Assembly: GCA_965250195.1 (NCBI GenBank)
Contig: OZ252295.1
Span: 1,860,001 to 1,924,000 of the forward strand
Direction: 5' to 3'
Source: CAUZIR01 sp965250195
GTDB lineage: Bacteria > Chloroflexota > Dehalococcoidia > Lucifugimonadales > UBA2962
DNA: 64,000 nucleotides
In this document: piece by piece, positions 44,688 to 53,818 of the stretch
Numbering within the stretch: position 1 is the first letter of the stretch
Layout of the letters: each line of letters opens with the position of its first letter
Made by a program: the position numbers and the translations under genes
Notes under the pieces: generated by a model
Database searches by the model: none
Told to the model about the DNA's origin: nothing
The model's input: only the letters and a program-made list of their open reading frames with translations

Positions 44688-46202
44688 ATGAGAGTAATCA
44701 TGCGCGGAATAGTGCCGGTAGTCGCTTTGGCGATCGCGTTCGCCGTGGTCGCTCCGCTGATGAGTTCGGTCTTTGCTGCCTCGGTGCTCACCGTTACCAA
44801 ACTCGCCGATACAGACGACCACGTATGTGATTCGGATTGCTCCCTCCGAGAAGCCCTGGAAGATTCGTCGAGCGGCGACACGATCGAGTTCGGCGTGTCG
44901 GGAACGATCAGCCTGACGAATGGCCAACTACTAATCACCAAGGATCTCGTAATTGATGGCTCCGGTCAGATCACAATCGACGCCGGGAATTCGAGTCGGA
45001 TCTTTTTGACACAGGCGGCTGGCAGCCTGATGTCCTCGGTGAGTCTGGTAGGCCTACGCCTGACGAATGGTTCTGAGCCTGCGGGCGATGGCGGTGCCAT
45101 TGAGGTCCAAGGGGTAGACGAGTTCATCCTGGATGAGGTGGTCATTACCGATAGCGAGGCGGACGTTGGAGGCGCCGTTTCCTTCAATGGCAATGTTGAA
45201 GTGATTATCTCGAACTCTACATTCGACGGGAATACTGCGTCCAGCCAGGGTGGGGCAATTCGGGTCAACGGCGGCTCGCGCCCGATGACGATTTCGTCTT
45301 CGACATTTAGCAACAACGTCGCTACTGGTGAAGGCGGCGGCCTCCAATTCAACACCGTTTCGCTATCAAACAAACGCATCATCAACAGCACCATAAGTGG
45401 GAATAGCGCAGGCGAGGGCGGTGGAATATTTCTGAACGGCTTCGGCACATTCCTTATCGACAGTTCGACCATCGCATTGAACGAGGCAACTGTTGGTCGA
45501 GGGGGCGGTGTGCTCGCCCAATCAATGGACATCGAATCTTCCAATTTCCTACTGGCCAGCAATACGGCTGTCGGGGCGGGTCAAGACTGTTGGACCAGCA
45601 GTGCCGTCCTAAAATCGGTCGGCAGCACGTTGATTTCGGTGGATGAGTCCGTCTGTAACTACGACTCCGCAGCCGACGGGAGCGACCTGACGGGCAGCGC
45701 CGGGTCCCCAATAAACCCACGTATCGCAGCGCTCGCCAATAACGGAGGCCTTACCGAGACCCACAGGTTGTTGGTGGCACCGGTGGTTAGCCCCGCCTTG
45801 GACGCCGGTACGGACTCGTTGGCCGAATCCACCGACCAGCGCGGACAGTCGAGGCCGGAAGACGGCGACCTCAATGGGTCGGTGGCATCCGATATAGGGG
45901 CCTATGAAGTCGGTGATGCTGACGGAGATGGGATTCCTGACGCCACAGAGACTGCGACGGACAATGACTCCGACGGCACACCGAACTTCCTCGACACGGA
46001 CTCAGACGGGGACGGCATCTCCGACGCCACTGAGGGCACGTCCGACACGGACTCTGATGGCGCGCCGAATTATCTCTACCTGGACTCGGACGGGGACGGC
46101 ATCTCCGACGCCACTGAGGGCGCGTCCGACACCGACTCTGATGGCACGCCGAACTTCCTCGACACGGACTCGGATGGGGACGGCATCTCCGACGCCACTT
46201 AG
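44688..46202 (+). pseudogene. Very large secreted repeat protein, first part (CSLREA beta-helix and TSP3 repeats) ended by a TAG
   Basis: 504 residues. A signal peptide (VPVVALAIAFAVVAPLMSSVFA), the CSLREA segment (CDSDCSLREALEDSSSGDTI), a right-handed parallel beta-helix rich in Asn/Gly/Ser to about residue 400, then calcium-binding thrombospondin type 3 repeats of 28 residues (DSDGDGISDATEGTSD). The TAG at 46200-46202 replaces the GAG found at the same place in the other repeats; the frame continues open to 48554. ATG 44688 follows AAAAGGGA; an in-frame ATG at 44625 would precede it. Confidence 0.8.
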
Positions 46203-46415
46203 GGCACGTCCGACACCGACTCCGATGGCACGCCGAACTACCTGGACACCGACTCGGATGGAGACGGCATTTCCGATGCAACTGAGGGCACGTCCGACGC
46301 CGACTCCGATGGCACGCCGAACTACCTGGACACCGACTCGGATGCCGACGGCATCTCGGATGCCACGGAGACGGATGCCGACACCGACTCTGATGGCACG
46401 GCGAACTACCTGGAC

Positions 46416-48554
46416 TTGGACTCGGATGGCGACGGAATCTCTGATGCAACTGAGGGCACGTCCGACACCGACTCCGACGGCACACCGAACTTCCTCGACA
46501 CGGACTCGGACGGGGACGGCATCTCGGATGCCACCGAAACGACGGTCGACACCGATTCGGACGGCACCCCCAACTACCTTGATACCGACTCTGACGACGA
46601 CGGCTTGCTTGACGGCGTGGATCAGTGTCGTTTGGTGCCTGGGACTGCAAACGGGTGTCCCGACGCCGACGGAGATGGAGTACGAGACGCGTTCGACAAC
46701 TGCTTGAACACTCCGAACGCCGCTCAGGCCGACTCGGACTTCGACGGGTTTGGTGATGCATGTGACGCCACGCCCCTGGGCGACCTTGTACCTGGTGACA
46801 ATTTGCTTGACACCGTGGATGGGACGTTCTTTTCGTTTGATTTCTTCCCCATCCCAGCCGGGTTCTTCGGAGCCGGTTCCCAATTGTTCGAAGGCGAAAT
46901 TCAACTTCGAGGATTGGACCTTGATCCGCCCACCCAGGGAACCACTGACACCATCGTGGAACGGGGCTCCGGCAATTTCGGCGAACCGTCCGGACCGGCA
47001 TTCGTAGAAATCGAGATTGTGGAGTTGAGCCTGGTCGGCACCGAACCAATTTCGGTTGACGTGGACGGCTTGCCGACTCAATGGATTGTGGAAGTTAGCC
47101 TCGGGCAGTTCCCGAGCATGGGCTTCCTAATCGTTGATCAGGATGAAACGGACGGGGACACCTTCGATTCATTTATTCCAGTTCAACCCGTCTTCACCTT
47201 CACCAAGGTGGGTGATCCATCAGACGTGCGTACCCTCGACACTCTCCCCCCGATCTTCTTAGATGGGCAGCTTGATCCATGGGTCTTCAATTGTGGTCCA
47301 GAGGCGCTACCCGGAGCAGCGACCGGCAATTTCTGCCCGGACGATTTCGCACCGGGACTCAACGTGTTTACCTGGACAGACTTCAACGGAACATTCGTCT
47401 GGAACTTGCGGGTCGCGGCACCTGACGCGGATTCGGACGGTTTCGCGCCGGTCGACGGCGACTGTGACGACACCAACGCAGCGGTAAACCCGGACGCCAC
47501 TGAGGTGGTAAATGGAATCGACGACAACTGCGACGGCCAGGTCGACGAGGGCGCAGAGACTTTTTACCCGGACACTGACGGCGATCTGTTCGGAGACCCT
47601 GACTTCGCACTGGTCTCAATAGGCCAGCCGATAGGTTTCGTCCTCAACAACACCGACTGTGACGACACCAATGCCAACGTCAACCCGGGCGCCACTGAGG
47701 TGGTAAATGGAATCGACGACAACTGCGACGGCCAGGTCGACGAGGGCGCAGAGACTTTCTACCCGGACACTGACGGCGATCTGTTCGGAGACCCTGACTT
47801 CGCACTGGTCTCAATAGGCCAGCCGATAGGTTTCGTTTCCGACAACACCGACTGTGACGACTCCAACGCAGCGGTAAACCCGGGTGCCACCGAGGTGGTA
47901 AACGGCATCGATGACAATTGCGACGGTCAGGTCGATGAGGGAGCGGAGACGTATTTCCTCGACTTTGACTCTGACCTGTTCGGTGATCCTGACTTCGCGC
48001 TGGTTTCAATAGGCCAACCGACAGGCTTCGTCTCAGACAACACCGACTGTGACGACTCCAACGCAGCGGTAAACCCGGGCGCCACTGAGGTGGTCAACGG
48101 CATCGATGACAACTGCGATGGTCAGATTGATGAGGGAGCGGCGGTAGCAGGCTTTATGACTGGCGGCGGTCACGCTCGCATAGGAAAAGGAAGGACGGCT
48201 CACCATTACAGCTGGGGCTTCTCAGTTCAGTGTGACGGCAGTCAGGGCAGCCTCCAATTCAACGACCATCGATTCGGAGGCAAATTCCACCTCGAAAGTC
48301 TGACATCCGTGGCTTGCTTAGACGATCCGTTTATTGAGGCAGGCCAGCCATCTGCCGGCTTTGACACCATCAGCTTGGTCGGTCAGGGAAGGTGGAACGG
48401 AGACTCAGGAGCAACCATCTTCGCCGAGTTCACAGACGCAGGAGAACCGGGAGGCAGCGACTCCGTCCGTCTTCAAATTCTGAACGCGGATGGCGAAGTC
48501 ATCTACGACGAGAAGGTTTTGGCAGGCGGCAACAACCAAGCACACGACAGTTGA
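46416..48554 (+). pseudogene. Very large secreted repeat protein, second part (TSP3 repeats, MopE repeats, C-terminal domain)
   Basis: Same frame as the previous entry; 46203-46415 continues the TSP3 repeats without a stop, and TTG 46416 is only the first formal start. Order: TSP3 repeats ending with a VDQC...GCPDADGDGVRDAFDNC unit, a beta domain (about 46780-47420), four units of the MopE metal-binding motif (DCDDTNAAVNPGATEVVNG, IDDNCDGQVDEG) and a post-COAP-like end (GFMTGGGHARIG, HYSWGF). Together with the first part it would be about 1290 residues, an extracellular calcium- or metal-rich adhesin-like protein (inference). A terminator-like hairpin follows. Confidence 0.8.
47460..48130 (+). 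repeat. 195-bp in-frame tandem repeats encoding MopE units
   Basis: GACTGTGACGACWCCAAYGC recurs at 47460, 47655, 47850 and 48045, exactly 195 bp (65 codons) apart, with near-identical DNA between. This indicates recent duplication or homogenisation. Confidence 0.85.
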
Positions 48555-48583
48555 TCTGTCGGCGTGGTTAACGGGTAAAACGT

Positions 48584-48620
48584 GAGCGAGGCGGGACTTA
48601 CTGTGGGTCTTGCCTCGCTC
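48584..48620 (+). terminator. Hairpin after the large secreted protein gene
   Basis: GAGCGAGGC and GCCTCGCTC form a 9-bp stem around a 19-nt loop, followed by TGGTTT. There is no strong T run. It also lies at the edge of attachment-like repeat A. Confidence 0.5.
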
Positions 48621-48623
48621 TGG

Positions 48624-48764
48624 TTTGCGAACATCTTGCTAACGGACTTGCTAACGCCCGCCAACACTGGGCGTACAGGCAAGCTAAATTTAGCCTTGGT
48701 CAACGGACGGGGTGAGACCGTTTAGCAGTCAATAGACTGGTCTAACAGATTCAGTGCCGCACTC
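48624..48764 (+). repeat. Attachment-site-like repeat A
   Basis: Contains AACATCTTGCTAACG plus a second TTGCTAACG (arm-like direct repeats), then a 44-bp block starting TTTAGCAGTCAATAGACTGG (48721-48764) with the inverted repeat CAGTC-AATA-GACTG. The block recurs at 50853-50896 with two mismatches. It ends exactly where the tRNA-Met-like half begins (ACTC|ATAACCC). Confidence 0.7.
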
Positions 48765-48805
48765 ATAACCCGAAAGCCGTGGATTCGAGTCCTATCCCTT
48801 CCGCT
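48759..48805 (+). pseudogene. tRNA-Met(CAT)-like 3' half
   Basis: CTCATAA (a Met anticodon loop) followed by CCCGAAAGCCG, a T-arm-like GGATTCGAGTCC and an acceptor-like CCCTTCCGC. The downstream half closely resembles bacterial initiator tRNA-Met, but the 5' side (CCGCA) cannot pair with it and the T stem is imperfect. It is a partial, probably dead tRNA at an element junction. Confidence 0.55.
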
Positions 48806-48868
48806 TGACTGATCCGCCAGTTGCGACAACGGATGGTTTCAGAATCAGGCCGGTCACTGCTCAGCTTT

Positions 48869-50656
48869 TCATTTGCATTCGAGCAACACGAATTTGTCGC
48901 GGTCCATGAACACAAAAATGGTCTCATCCGTGAATTCCCCATATTCGGGTTCGCTACCAAACCATGTTGGGTTTCCAATATCGCAAGATGCGGTCAATTG
49001 GACGAGTGTCCCACCTACATATCTCAACTCCGGATCCCACGGAGTCACAAAAATGAGTCCACTTTCAGGTGGGTCTAGATCAAGCTCCAACTGATAGAGG
49101 GCGACCTGTGTCGGCGAGGGCGTCGGTAATGGCATCGGGGTTGCTGTGGCCGTAGGAGCAGGGATGGGAGTTGGGTAAACCACGTCCACATCCAGGTTGA
49201 AGCCGAAGATAACCTCCTCGACTTCAAGCCACACCGACACCGGTTCAGAATCACAGACAACTGAGATGAGCTCGAACGTTTGGTCTTCGTCTGCTGTAAT
49301 CAATATGGTTATGTCGGCGGCGCAGATGTTGCCGTTCTCGACTGATCGACCGTCAACCAGGCGAGCCTCGGTACCATCTGGCAACCAAAATTCGGAAGTT
49401 TCCGTATGGACGTACCTGTAGTCGACTGCATCTTTCTGGGCTTGCACGGCCATACCGGCAAGGTCGTCCAAGCCAGCTGTCCCGGACGGAAAGACGGCGA
49501 TGAAATAGAAACTGTCTTGAGATTCACGCGTGACCACGACGAAGGAAGGGTCAGTAGCATCAAAATCCCACTCCGGCGGTACCCCCACCGAATAGCCATG
49601 GAGGGTGTTTCGGTAGACGACCCACTCGCCTTCGACTGCCGGGTTTGGGGTGGGAGTCACCGTTGCTATGGGAGTTCGAGTCGCCGTGGGCCTAGCCGCC
49701 AACTCTTCCATTAAGAACGGCAAAACGACTTGTACGTAGTTGCTCGTGATTGCCAGTCCAATCCCTTGAGCCGCTCTACCCGCGACATCCTCCAATCTTG
49801 AGGTATTCACCCCTATGACCTCACCACGTATGTTCACCAGCGGCCCTCCGCTGTTCCCGGGGTTGATCACGGCATCCGTCTGTAAGTACTCGATTCCGTC
49901 GAATTCCCGCCGCGCGGACAAAACACCCTCAGCAATGGAAACTGAGGAACCCAATAGGGTGCCAAAGGGAAATCCAATCACGTTGACGGTCTCGCCCGGT
50001 CTCACCTCGCCCGAGTCTCCCAACGACATCTTTTCCAACTGAATCCGAGTATCGACTTTGATGACGGCCAGGTCAGATACAGCGTCAGCGTTAACGACGG
50101 TGCCTTGGAAATTGAACTGATCGTTGTACCTGACAGTCACAGTTTGGAAATCCCCGACCACGTGAGCGTTGGTCAAGATGTGCCCATCGTCGTCGAAAAC
50201 GAACCCTGAGCCAGTGCCGAGCGGGGTTTCGATGAAGACTACGGCCCTCGCGGCCCGCTCAACGATGGAAGCGCGGTCCGGCGTTGGTGAAACGATTGGA
50301 GCGATTGCTATCTGCACTGTGGCCGTAGGTGCAGCCGTAGGAACAGGAGTGGAGGTTGATATAGGCCTCTTGGTCGGTGTGGCTGTCGGGGTCCGGGTCG
50401 AAACGGGGGTTTGAGTCGGCTCTGAGGTCTCGGCGGTCCCGCTTGGGTCCGCTTCCGGGGTCAATTGGGAGAGCAACGCTTGAAGTTGTTCCAGCGTCAG
50501 TTCGCCCTGTTGAGTCTCACCGGCCTCGACGGTTTGGGCTACCTGCGCCGCCACTGTGGCTTCCACGTCCACTGACGGAGTGGGAGTCGGCTGAGTGCAC
50601 GCCAGGGCGACAAACAGAACGATGAGAGCGCCTAGAAGTGTTACTCGCGTGACCAT
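48869..50656 (-). CDS. HtrA/trypsin-like serine protease lipoprotein
   Basis: 595 residues. Lipobox VALAC (Cys20), a long Thr/Pro-rich linker (about 70-125), a trypsin-type protease domain with H165 (LTNAHVV), D195 (SDLAVIKVD) and S269 (NPGNSGGPL), a second Thr/Pro linker, and a C-terminal region with PPEWDF and two further Cys-containing beta segments. There is no PDZ domain, unlike DegP. It should sit on the outer face of the membrane and cleave exported proteins. It is the only gene between attachment-like repeats A and B and faces the large secreted protein gene. Confidence 0.87.
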   Translation of the reverse strand: MVTRVTLLGALIVLFVALACTQPTPTPSVDVEATVAAQVAQTVEAGETQQGELTLEQLQALLSQLTPEADPSGTAETSEPTQTPVSTRTPTATPTKRPISTSTPVPTAAPTATVQIAIAPIVSPTPDRASIVERAARAVVFIETPLGTGSGFVFDDDGHILTNAHVVGDFQTVTVRYNDQFNFQGTVVNADAVSDLAVIKVDTRIQLEKMSLGDSGEVRPGETVNVIGFPFGTLLGSSVSIAEGVLSARREFDGIEYLQTDAVINPGNSGGPLVNIRGEVIGVNTSRLEDVAGRAAQGIGLAITSNYVQVVLPFLMEELAARPTATRTPIATVTPTPNPAVEGEWVVYRNTLHGYSVGVPPEWDFDATDPSFVVVTRESQDSFYFIAVFPSGTAGLDDLAGMAVQAQKDAVDYRYVHTETSEFWLPDGTEARLVDGRSVENGNICAADITILITADEDQTFELISVVCDSEPVSVWLEVEEVIFGFNLDVDVVYPTPIPAPTATATPMPLPTPSPTQVALYQLELDLDPPESGLIFVTPWDPELRYVGGTLVQLTASCDIGNPTWFGSEPEYGEFTDETIFVFMDRDKFVLLECK

Positions 50657-50767
50657 CAGTTGAGAAGGTTAGACCTGTCCCAGATCTTATCCCCCCCGGT
50701 CATTCTAGCCGTAGATGCACGTGGGTGAGGTCAGGTTGAGTCAAACTACTCGTCCAGTACGATCGTG

Positions 50768-50896
50768 GTTGCCAACATCTTGCTAGCGCTCGGTATCACT
50801 CAACGGAGTAACAAGCTAAAACGGGACTTTGCTAGTGGATGGAATCAGGCCATTTAGCAGTCAATAGACTGGCCTAACAGACTCAGTGCCGCACTC
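50768..50896 (+). repeat. Attachment-site-like repeat B
   Basis: GCCAACATCTTGCTAGCG at 50770, later TTTGCTAGTGG, then the 44-bp block TTTAGCAGTCAATAGACTGG...CCGCACTC at 50853-50896. It is the partner of repeat A, 2132 bp away in the same orientation. After ACTC the two copies diverge at once. Confidence 0.7.
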
Positions 50897-50955
50897 GCTT
50901 TAGGGCCGTCAGCGATCCATCCCTTTGTCGAACTGACAGTCGATTCGATTTAGCC

Positions 50956-51076
50956 TGTCTTGATCTGGTCGGGCTCCACCGCCCGGGCGACATGGAGCTT
51001 GACGGAGGTGACCATGTTGATGAAGTCGTGTGCGATGCGACCCGCCCCCAAAATGTACGCATTTTGCACGGGTGGG
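50956..51076 (-). CDS. Small frame or C-terminal gene fragment
   Basis: From GTG 51076 it reads VQNAYILGAGRIAHDFINMV, then TSVKLHVARAVEPDQIKTG and TAA. The composition is strikingly protein-like for so short a frame, with a Rossmann-like GAGRIA. It could be the surviving C-terminus of a gene truncated by the redoxin gene upstream or by the element at 48.6-50.9 kb. No family is recognised. Confidence 0.3.
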
Positions 51077-51098
51077 ACCGGCCCGAAACGTGGCCCCG

Positions 51099-51776
51099 TC
51101 AGCGAGACGCCAGCTCGGCCATGACGGCCTTCCAGGTCTCAATGTCACCGCCACCATAGCCAGCCCGGTAGACAATGACGCCGTCTGAGTCGAAGGCGAT
51201 TTTGTAGGACTGGCTGGTGATTCGAAGGTCGGCAAGCATACGCCGACCAGGCAGGGCCACGTGCCAGGGGTGGCCTTGGTTGTCTCTCAATTCGACCAGG
51301 TCGCTTAGAGGCTCGGTAGGGTCCTGACCGATGGCGATGAAGTCCAACTCGGATGCGAACTCTGGGTATATATCTTTCAACTGGGATAGTTCCCGGCGGC
51401 ACACCGGGCACCAGGTGGCGAAGAAGAACATGAACACGGGCTTGCCAGCCTGAACCAGTTCCGCAGAACTCTGTTCGGCCCCGTCTTCGCCGGAGATGGT
51501 GAACGAGAGAACGAGGTCGCCGACGTTTCGCCCGACCTGCCGGGTCTCGATGCCAGGCTCGGTAGACGGCTCAACAGCCGGGGCAAGGGAGTCGTCGCCG
51601 ATGAGGTCGGCGAGGACCTCGGGGACGGAGGCGTCGGCGGTGGGCTCTGCCAGGGTCGGCTGGCCGCCCTGGCTTGCGGTTCCGCAGGCTACGGCCGCGA
51701 TAAGCCCGGCGAGTGCGACGATTAATAGGAGAGGAGCGGCGGGCGGACGGGTGATCACGCTGTCCATTTTACGCAT
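51099..51776 (-). CDS. TlpA-like thioredoxin-fold lipoprotein
   Basis: 225 residues. Lipoprotein signal (LLLIVALAGLIAAVAC), an acidic linker, then a redoxin domain with the active site WCPVC (FFATWCPVCRRELSQLKDI) and IAIGQDPTEPL. It works outside the membrane as a thiol-disulphide exchanger or reductant. The cis-Pro region reads LRITSQSYKIAFD; the usual cis-Pro before the strand is not evident, which is unusual. It is divergent from the second thioredoxin-like gene at 51872. Confidence 0.85.
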   Translation of the reverse strand: MRKMDSVITRPPAAPLLLIVALAGLIAAVACGTASQGGQPTLAEPTADASVPEVLADLIGDDSLAPAVEPSTEPGIETRQVGRNVGDLVLSFTISGEDGAEQSSAELVQAGKPVFMFFFATWCPVCRRELSQLKDIYPEFASELDFIAIGQDPTEPLSDLVELRDNQGHPWHVALPGRRMLADLRITSQSYKIAFDSDGVIVYRAGYGGGDIETWKAVMAELASR

Positions 51777-51871
51777 GTACACGGTGGGGTTTACGCTCGC
51801 GTCCAGTTCGGGATTGGGCAAGGTTCGGGTCGGGTTTGCGCCGGGCACGGCGGCTGGACTAGAGTTTAACG

Positions 51872-52519
51872 ATGCCAATGACGAACGGGGAAGACGCGGC
51901 GGTGAGGTGGCGCCGCACCCGGCGCAGGGCGCTGATTGGCACCGCTATTATCGTGGTGCTGGCGGCGTTGATGGCGATACTCGGTTGGGGACTGGCCAAC
52001 CGCGAGCCGGTGACGGGCCGCAGCGGGATTACCCGGATCGATAAGCCGGTGCCACAGTTCACGCTGGCGACGTTTGACGGTGCGCCGCTCGATATTTTCG
52101 AGAACATCGGTCGGCCTATGGTGATTAATTTCTGGGCGTCGTGGTGTGTGCCGTGTCGCCGCGAGGTCGGGACGCTGGAGGCGGCCTGGCAGGCGGCCCA
52201 GGGCACGGACGTACTGTTCGTCGGCATCGACACGGACGATGCAGAGGCCGACGCGCGGGCGTTCGTTCAGGCGTTCGGGGTGACGTACCCGAATGGGCTG
52301 GACCCAGACGGGGAGATTACGGTGGATTTTGGGGTGATTGGCCTGCCGGTGACGTTTTTTGTTGACCGCGACGGGCTGATTGTGAGGCGCTGGGTGGGGG
52401 AGATTCCCGGGCCGCAACTGGCGCTGTGGTTAAACGACCTGATCGCCGATCGCGCGCCGGCCGAGAGCTTCGGGGAGAACCCGGACGCGTTTTTTGAGAT
52501 CGGGGAGCCTGCGGAGTAG
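51872..52519 (+). CDS. TlpA/ResA/CcmG-type membrane-anchored thioredoxin
   Basis: 215 residues. An N-terminal anchor (ALIGTAIIVVLAALMAILGWG), then the redoxin domain with WCVPC (NFWASWCVPCRREVGTL), the Glu-containing central strand and the cis-Pro GLPVTFFVDRDG. This is the pattern of ResA/CcmG proteins that reduce apocytochrome c or other exported thiols. It may serve the dihaem cytochrome encoded at 42262 (inference). ATG 51872 is followed by a second in-frame ATG (MPMTN). Confidence 0.87.
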   Translation: MPMTNGEDAAVRWRRTRRRALIGTAIIVVLAALMAILGWGLANREPVTGRSGITRIDKPVPQFTLATFDGAPLDIFENIGRPMVINFWASWCVPCRREVGTLEAAWQAAQGTDVLFVGIDTDDAEADARAFVQAFGVTYPNGLDPDGEITVDFGVIGLPVTFFVDRDGLIVRRWVGEIPGPQLALWLNDLIADRAPAESFGENPDAFFEIGEPAE

Positions 52520-52687
52520 GACAGTAAGGGGCTGGAATGGGTAGTACGGTGTGCCGCCTTTGGCTTTACGGCTCCCGCTGACCTCGGCTAATATTCGTCG
52601 GTCGTCTGGCCGAACAGGCCGTGACCCGGCGCTCCTACCCCGCACTTAGTGGGCCGGGGGCCGAATTAGCAGGAAAGGCCTTCCACA

Positions 52688-53818
52688 TTGTCTACTGCCA
52701 AACTTTCGCGCATTTCCGCCGAGCACCCGTGGCGGGTGGTGGTGGCATGGATTGTCGTGCTCGTCATCGGCTTTTTGCTCGTGTTTTCTTTGCTCGGTGA
52801 CGCACAGACGACGGAGTTCGTGTTCACCAATACACCGGAGTCGCAGCGCGGTATTGAACTGATTGAGGAGCTCCAGGGGGAGCCGGTCTCTACGATTGAG
52901 GTGATCGTGGTGCGCTCGGCCGATCTCACGGTGGATGACGCCGGGTTCAAGACGTTCGTCGAAGGCCTTTACGAAGATGTGAACGCCCTGCGCACTGACG
53001 ACGGCACGCCGGTGATTCGGGATGGCACGTTCGATAATTTCTACCGCAGCGGCTTCCCCGGTTTTGTCTCGGAAGACCGCCAAACGACGATTATGCCGCT
53101 GGTTATGGCGGGCGATTTCGACGACTCCACAGCCAACGTCAATGGCATTATCAACCTCATTGATGAGACAGACGCCGGGTCCGAGTTCGAGGTGCTCATT
53201 ACCGGGCAGGCGACGGTCAGTAACGATTTCGAGGTTCTGGGCCAGGAGGACCTGGAACAGGGTGAGATTTTCGGTATCCCGGTGGCGCTGTTAATCCTGG
53301 TGCTGGTGTTTGGCGCGGTGGTCGCGGCGTTCGTGCCCCTGATCGCCGCCATTATCGCGATTATCGTCACGCTCGGCATAACGGCGGTGATCGGCCAGGC
53401 GCTGCCGCTGTCGTTCTTCGTGACGAATATTGTGTTCATTATTGGCCTGGCGGTGGGCATCGACTACGCGCTGTTCATCGTGGCACGGTACCGCGAGGAA
53501 CTGCACAAGGGGCTGAGCACGGTGGACGCGATTGAGAAGGCCGGTTCGACGGCCTCCCGCGCGGTGCTCTTTAGCGGTATGGCCGTGGTACTGGGCCTGG
53601 TGGGGATGCTGCTGATCCCGTTCAACATTTTCATCGGCATCGGCATCGGCGCGATTATCGTGGTGGTCACATCGGTGCTCTCGGCCCTGACGCTGCTCCC
53701 GGCGGTGCTCAGTCTGCTGGGCAGCAAGCTCGATCTCCTCAGCGTCCCGCTGTTCCGGGTAAAGGCCAGCGACTCGGACGCCGAGGGCGGCCTCTGGACA
53801 ATATTTCTCACTGGGTGA
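52688..53818 (+). pseudogene. Second MMPL/RND transporter, N-terminal part before a frameshift
   Basis: 376 residues: helix 1 (WRVVVAWIVVLVIGFLLVFSLL), the first extracytoplasmic domain, then helices 2-6 with GLAVGIDYALFIVARYREEL. It ends abnormally at GGLWTIFLTG. Adding one G in the GG run after CTCT (about 53797) would give GGLWDNISHWVMRYPAV and join the next frame without a break. The gene starts at TTG 52688, preceded by AGGAAAGG. Confidence 0.8.

Noticed and set aside
45910..46600. The 84-bp periodic repeats considered as a CRISPR array
   Set aside because: The repeats are in frame and encode DSDGDG-type calcium motifs; there are no unique spacers and no cas genes.
45871..47081. Two long minus-strand frames rich in Arg/Ser/Pro or Val/Gly/Arg opposite the TSP3 repeats
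   Set aside because: They are low-complexity mirrors of the repeated Asp/Gly/Ser codons on the plus strand.
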